Shown in pieces: positions 59,238 through 64,000 of a DNA stretch of 64,000 bases. The notes below the pieces were generated by a model. The model worked only from the letters and a program-made list of their open reading frames with translations, was not told where the DNA came from and made no database searches. The first letter of the stretch is position 1. Each line of letters starts with the position of its first letter. Source of the stretch: Terfezia claveryi. Its lineage: Eukaryota; Ascomycota; Pezizomycetes; Pezizales; Pezizaceae. The position numbers and the translations under genes were made by a program. The stretch is taken from assembly GCA_015179025.1 (NCBI GenBank), contig WHUX01000125.1:94670-158669 (forward strand). The letters are read 5' to 3'.

Positions 59238-60717
59238 TTACTCCGTATCCGCTCCATCGAAATTAATGTCCAAATCCCCGCTCCCGCTGTCCAAATCTCC
59301 ACCCTCTTCGTCTATATCTCCACTCTCCTCCAGTTCATCATCAACAATCGGGTCCAATGGCCCTGCCAACTCTACGGAAGAATCTCTTAATTGGCTCCCT
59401 TCACGACGGCGTTTGTGTGCTGGCACATTCAATCTGTCGTACGAGTGCTCTAGCTCCTTTCTCAATTCTGCCTCATATTTGGCTTCATCTTCGACCTGTG
59501 GTGCGTCAACGGGTTCTCGTTCCAAAATCCTTACTTGAGCTGCAATTCGACGTGCCAGGTCAGCCTTGATGTTATTCACAATAAGCTCCTGTATTACTTT
59601 TGGATGTATCTCCCATGTATTCTTGAGTCTCTCATATGTGCCTGTTTCACGTTAGTCATTTTCCAACGCAGTGAGTACTTTCGCCCCTCATTATAGGTCA
59701 TGCACAACTTACACCAGGCAGTCTCATATTTAAACTCCTGCATCACCGGAGCAATCTCGCCCTTCCTCCATGCCTTCAAACTATGACGCATGGCTGATGC
59801 CACAAAGCATATGAAGACACCATTTATCTTATTTAGGAAATCTGGGTCCCTATTCCCCTGCATTTTTGAGCCCTGGAAATACCGCTGATATATAATCGCA
59901 ACGATCTCCTCGGCGCGGAAGCGACCCTTGAGTTCCTGTCCGACTATTAGCGTTGGATCTTGGACTATAAGGCTACTCGTACTGGGATCTGCAACTCCAT
60001 CAACTTACGCTACGACTGCTTTGCCTACAGATGAATCGATCCCCATCTAGCAAGTACTCAACCTGGGTCTTCATGCTTTCCTTTGGTAACCGGCCAATAT
60101 CATACACCCTCGTGATGCTGGCTCGACATTCAAATATAAGATGTGATCTTGTTCGGGATTGTACAGCTTTGAGCTGTTTCCAATTAGCAAGCCGACGCAG
60201 CAAAACGGATTTGGTACTATACAAAGGTATCCACCTCCTTTACTCGTTCCACATAGCGTGGCTCCGTTTGGGCCTTGGACCAAGCATGCTGTATCAGCAG
60301 GAGTATTTCCCCGGGTGTTAACAGTGGTTTCCTGTATAATGTGTATTTTGTCACAATCTTTTTTGCGGTGCTGGCAAAGGGTTGCAAAACACTGGGAATC
60401 GCCAAAATGCTCGCGTGCCTTTTCCAACGCCTGGCGCGAGCACAGCAGCGTCAACGAGTGTTTCCTCGTCTGAATCGGACGAGGAATCGGACGAGGATTC
60501 ATTTCCGTTATCCTACGTTGGAATTAGCTTACAATGTAGCCAAAATATTACAATCCACATTCCTCTTCATCGAACAAGATTTCATTCCTGTATGCAACCC
60601 CAGTTTCAATTCTTGGCCGTGGTCCAATACCAGGAGCTATTGCTTGGGAGGCCTTGGTTTACGGCTTGCCTGCCCTGCTGGCAGAGGGGCTTGTTGAGAG
60701 GATGATTTTCGAACCAT
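59238..60717 (-). pseudogene. unrecognised multi-exon gene, probably disrupted
   Basis: The best reading starts at ATG 60717 (MVRKSSSQQAPLPAGQASRK). Coding character continues through a Ser/Asp-rich stretch (NESSSDSSSDSDEETLVD), PLLTPGEILLLIQHAWSKAQ, an exon boundary at 60223/60173 leading to LKAVQSRTRSHLIFECR, then 59964-59713 (ELKGRFRAEEIVAIIYQRYF, NGVFICFVASAMRHSLKAW) and 59641-59238 (TYERLKNTWEIHPKVIQEL, an Arg/Glu-rich helix, and an acidic Gly/Asp tail). To keep the frame, one base must be restored in the CCC run at 60646-60648 and one in the T6 run at 60359-60364; another junction near 60000 is unresolved. The C-terminal half weakly recalls the fungal DUF6532 region, a guess from memory. 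It could be a decaying mobile-element gene or a real gene with sequencing errors. Confidence 0.5.
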
Positions 60718-60930
60718 TGTAGAGGAAAGACTCGCACAGAAGGTTTGGAAGGGTAAAATTCCAATGCACAGCGTTCAATGCCTTTATTAAAAACTCAAAT
60801 TGCTAACTAAATCCACCCCCAAAAAAATCCCGACAACCACCCCCAAAAAAATCCCAACGACCACCCAAAAAAAAAATCCCAATGAACAGACCCTGGCACA
60901 GACCTCTGTGCCTGCCTCCACATACCAACC

Positions 60931-62195
60931 TTATCCCAAAGCCCTCCATGCCTCATTGGCTACCCTTACTCCTTCATCATGTGCCGCCTGTCGCCTCGCC
61001 CTGCGAGTATTCCTATCCGCCGGGGGAGCTGCAGGATCCACTTCCAGCATAGCTCGCATAGCCGTCATTCCGGCAGCGGTCGGACCCCTGGCTAGCACCA
61101 TTTCCCTGCCATTCTCCGGTTGGGGATCCAGTCCCTGCTGGATATTCCACCCCTCAGAGTCGGAATTGTAGATCTCCTCAGCTGGGTACTTTTCCTGCTC
61201 CTTCCTCTTCATTGCACGCAAAGCTCTCTTTTGCCTCTTAATCCGCATCCTGATCTTTAGCTTCCGCGCTTCGAATCCCTCCTGCGTGCGAGGGAATGTA
61301 CGCTTTGTAAAGCCGGCAAGATTTCGACTCAAAGAGTCGGAATCCTCCGCAGGGTCCATATACTCCTCTGCTGGATCAAGGAAGTCAGCCTCGAAGTATG
61401 CACCATCGTCTGCCGGTGGACTGTCCGCAACCGGAGGCACCAAAGCTGGATCCCTATAAAGGATAACTTGTACCCGAACAGGTTTTGACGAGGTTAGCTC
61501 TAAAAGGCTTGCACCTCTTCGTCGGTTTGCAGACGTGTGGCAGGAGGGATTGCGTTGCCTGGGCTTGGGTTCTCTAGTGCCCCATAGATAGCCCGCACCT
61601 TCCTCCCCGCTGGGATTCTTTCTCGGATCTTGTCCACAATCTCTAAAAGAGATGCCGATCTCAAAATAGCAACACAGTTGCTCGGAGCTTCATCCCATTT
61701 ATACTCCCTACTAACATTATCCTGTACCTCATTGCCGCGGGCTGGATCGATGAGGAATAGTCTTACAGGCTTTCGGAAGCCCTCCTGACCATTGTCCTCT
61801 GCATTTCGACCAGTTGCGTCGGCCCCCCCAAACTGGACATCTGGAGCATTAGCAGCCAGGTTTGCTACTTGGGCTAATGCGTGCCCCCGCTCTGTGTCTC
61901 TGGCCTTTTTGAGCACGTCTTGCAAAATCTTATCGAGAGCAGTCTCAGCTGCTCTTTTGATGGCCGCTGCCCCATTTTGGATTAGGGCAATTCCGGATGC
62001 AGGCAGCCCAGTCTCCTGCTGGGCATAGGTTTTGAATTGATGCCAGAGGGCATTACCAGCCTGCCTTTTCCCCGTTATCTTATTAGTCCGTGCCCACCCC
62101 TTGACCCCGTTCCTCCATTGGGAGTACCGGGGGTCATGCTCCCCCCACCCCAATAGTGCTTTTGCCTGGCTAACTTCTTGCGCTGCGGATGGCAT
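60931..62195 (-). pseudogene. unrecognised gene with PB1-like segment, one-base frameshift
   Basis: Intronless. From ATG 62195 the frame is open for 231 codons and stops at 61500. A -1 shift inside the A4 run at 61502-61505 (TTTT on the coding strand) joins it without a break to a second open frame down to 60931, about 421 aa in all. The sense across the junction is good: [10 protein letters not shown] then [15 protein letters not shown]. This stretch ([34 protein letters not shown]) has the pattern of a PB1 domain. The N-terminal part is Ala/Gln-rich and helical ([15 protein letters not shown]); the C-terminal part has acidic repeats ([12 protein letters not shown]) and a basic helix ([20 protein letters not shown]). 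Function unknown. Confidence 0.6.
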
Positions 62196-62612
62196 TTAGA
62201 CGAACTACGTTGGAATTTTAGATACCCCCGTTAGAAACTATGCTTTAAGAGGTACTTACGTTATTTATGTTGTTAGTTAATTAGGTGTTAACGAAATGGG
62301 AAGTGGTGATGGCGGGAAGGTATTCAAGTTGTGATCGCGGGAAGTATTGTGAATAGTTAATGAGAATAATTGATTCACGGATCTATGGGGGTATTTATGG
62401 ACTCTACGAAGTTGGACATAAGAGTAGGCCATGTTTGCTTGGTCGGCAATCAACATGGCCAGTCACTCCAGTTCTGTATGGCCTGCATAAGGCCATGACC
62501 TTTATGTTAATTATTGGACATGTTTGCTTCAAGCGGTCGGCAATCCACATAGCCATCTATGGCCTGCATAAGACTATGACCTGCATAAGACTATGACCTT
62601 TGTGTTAATATC
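62196..62612. other. short direct repeats, no gene
   Basis: Contains diverged direct repeats with GGACATGTTTGCTT, GGTCGGCAATC and GGCCTGCATAAG (about 62415-62600), including a tandem copy of CTGCATAAGACTATGAC. Confidence 0.5.
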
Positions 62613-62614
62613 TA

Positions 62615-62853
62615 GCACCTGTGTAACGACTTTCAAAAGCCCTCCAACCTTGTAAGTTGGAATCTGAGTGTACTACATACTTTCTGTTGTGCGTGGATGT
62701 TGTGACACTACCGTATTTCGTAGCATATGGTAAACAGAAGTAGAGTGCACAACAGCGAAATACAAATAACCGCGGCACAATAGAAAGTATGCAATACACG
62801 CAGATTCCAACTTACGAGGTTGGAGGGCTTTTGCAAGTCGTTTACAAAGGTGC
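62615..62853. mobile_element. TA-flanked MITE, 239 bp
   Basis: Inverted arms of about 75-85 bp start GCACCTGTGTAACGACTT on the left and GCACCTTTGTAAACGACTT on the inverted right end, both continuing CAAAAGCCCTCCAACC. TA at 62613-62614 and 62854-62855. A partial copy (AAGTTGGAATCTAAGTGC, then TGCTGTTGTC) lies at about 63046-63083. Confidence 0.82.
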
Positions 62854-63293
62854 TAGACTCAAGTTATTTGGTAGTGCAATCCCAAATCTAAGCCTGTTTA
62901 GAAAGCAGCTTGTACCCCTTCTAGTAAATTTCCTAAGTCAGAAAGACCTAGGACATTGCATATGTATGTGATAGCACTACTACCGAATATTAATAATTCA
63001 TTTAGAGCCACTGTATCAAGCCCCTGTTGCAGAAGTCATCCGACCACTTAAGTTGGAATCTAAGTGCGCTAAATATGCTGTTGTCTTGTAGATCTTTGTA
63101 ATACCTAGCGGTACATGCCACTCACATCAATTCCTTCCCAATTAGGTATGAGACTATTGAGACCATAGCACTGACACGGGTTTGATTTGCCCCCCCCCCA
63201 AATCTCTTAATACATATAAACCTATTCTCCTCAACATTCGCAATACATTAATTGCTATTATTGACTATTAGCTATTCTGCCACTACTATCATT

Positions 63294-64000
63294 ATGCCTT
63301 CACGTCAACCTCGCCAGAAACTGATGTTCCCACCACCAGAGCTATCTCCAAAAGATAGTACTAATAGGTATATCCTACTTAGCTTAGCAAAGAAACCCCC
63401 TTTGGTTGAGAAAGCCCCCCTTTGGTTGAGAAAGCCCCCTTTGGTTGAGAAAGCCCCCCTTTGGTTGAGAAAGCCCCCTTTTGGTTGAGAGCCCCCCTTA
63501 GGAGACCCCTTTGGAGTGAGAGCCCTCCCATTAGAGTGAGAGTCCTCCCATTGGAGTGAGAGACCTCCCATTGGAGCGAGAGCTCTCCCATAATTGGAGC
63601 GAGAGCCCTCCCATAATTGGAGCGAGAGTCTTAGTCCTAGCTAATATTTTCTTAGTATTAATGAAGACCCAACGAAGACATTATATAGAACACGAAGCCG
63701 GCGTAAGCGGATAGCTCCTCTCCAAAGTGTATCGGAATTAACTACCGATGTTGAGGATATGGAGGAGGATATGGAAGTACCACCCACGTCGCCATCACCA
63801 CATGGTAAGTAAGCAAAGAAACGTTTAGAGTCGGATTATCTATAACTAGCAATGAATTAGAGAACCAAGAAAATATGCCACTCGCAGTCCTATTTCCAAC
63901 CCCTCCCGTGCCTCCGCCGACCCCAATGCGTCCCCTAACTCCAGTAGCTCCTCCAAATCTAGCTTCTCCTCAATCTGCAAAGTCAAATCAGAGGCAGCGG
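63294..64000 (+). CDS. unrecognised gene, 3' end beyond the window
   Basis: Exons 63294-63367 and 63656-63804, then a third exon from about 63865 (an acceptor 9 nt downstream is equally in frame) to the window edge, join in phase. The protein begins MPSRQPRQKLMFPPPELSPK, continues TLYRTRSRRKRIAPL and an acidic VEDMEEDMEVPP, then a proline-rich stretch (PTPPVPPPTPMRPL). It looks disordered and nuclear-like (basic cluster RSRRKR). Without splicing the first frame would read into a minisatellite. No family recognised. Confidence 0.5.
63368..63655 (+). repeat. intronic minisatellites in the terminal gene
   Basis: The proposed first intron (GTATAT...TTCTTAG) consists mostly of two arrays: about five units of GAAAGCCCCCCTTTGGTTGA (20-21 bp, 63395-63490), then about six units of about 21-25 bp built on GAGTGAGAGCCCTCCCATT (63510-63630). 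Confidence 0.75.

Overview
The window looks like the nuclear genome of a filamentous ascomycete (Pezizomycotina). Host genes carry several short introns (about 45-110 nt) with GTRNGT-type donors, CTRAC-type branch sites and TAG/CAG acceptors. The repeat blocks are very AT-rich and their coding relics are full of TAG/TAA/TGA stops from C-to-T changes on either strand, the pattern expected from RIP (repeat-induced point mutation). No rRNA, intact tRNA gene or CRISPR was seen. I cannot name the species.

Layout. 0.4-2.4 kb: amino-acid permease (minus). 3.3-4.2 kb: Copia relic. 5.07-15.2 kb: a RIP-degraded Ty3/Gypsy chromovirus with both 629-bp LTRs, carrying four nested insertions (two copies of a ~750-bp hAT-type MITE, a 1.63-kb hAT-like foldback element and a 612-bp solo LTR). 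15.3-20.2 kb: two non-autonomous LTR elements. 22.2 kb: HIT-family gene. 25.2-28.5 kb: a large inverted repeat and a Tc1-type transposase pseudogene. 28.9-46.7 kb is the main gene island: 3-hydroxybutyryl-CoA dehydrogenase, the spliceosomal helicase Aquarius/Cwf11, TFIIH subunit Tfb2, an acyl-CoA thioesterase, a short-chain dehydrogenase and an Mrs2-type magnesium channel. 48.5-49.8 kb: inverted-duplicated DDE transposase relic. 50.5-53.8 kb: secreted PLC-like phosphodiesterase, V-ATPase assembly factor Vma12/TMEM199 and Mediator subunit Med10. 54.0-56.7 kb: pogo-type transposon relic. 59.2-64 kb: three unrecognised genes, two of them broken by single-base losses in homopolymer runs.

Host genes are mostly conserved housekeeping functions (transcription, splicing, mitochondrial lipid and Mg metabolism, V-ATPase assembly) with no operon-like logic. 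They are arranged as divergent pairs (Tfb2/thioesterase, SDR/Mrs2) and convergent pairs (Aquarius/Tfb2, PLC/Vma12) separated by transposon debris.

The most interesting signal is a dispersed family of tiny insertions (10-37 bp) starting TAGTCTGGTTGG and, when complete, ending CCAACCAGACTA. Five are flanked by perfect 9-bp direct repeats, others by near-perfect ones, and one site carries three copies of the same 9-bp repeat. They look like micro-elements or excision/gap-repair scars of a TIR transposon whose full-length copy is not in this window.
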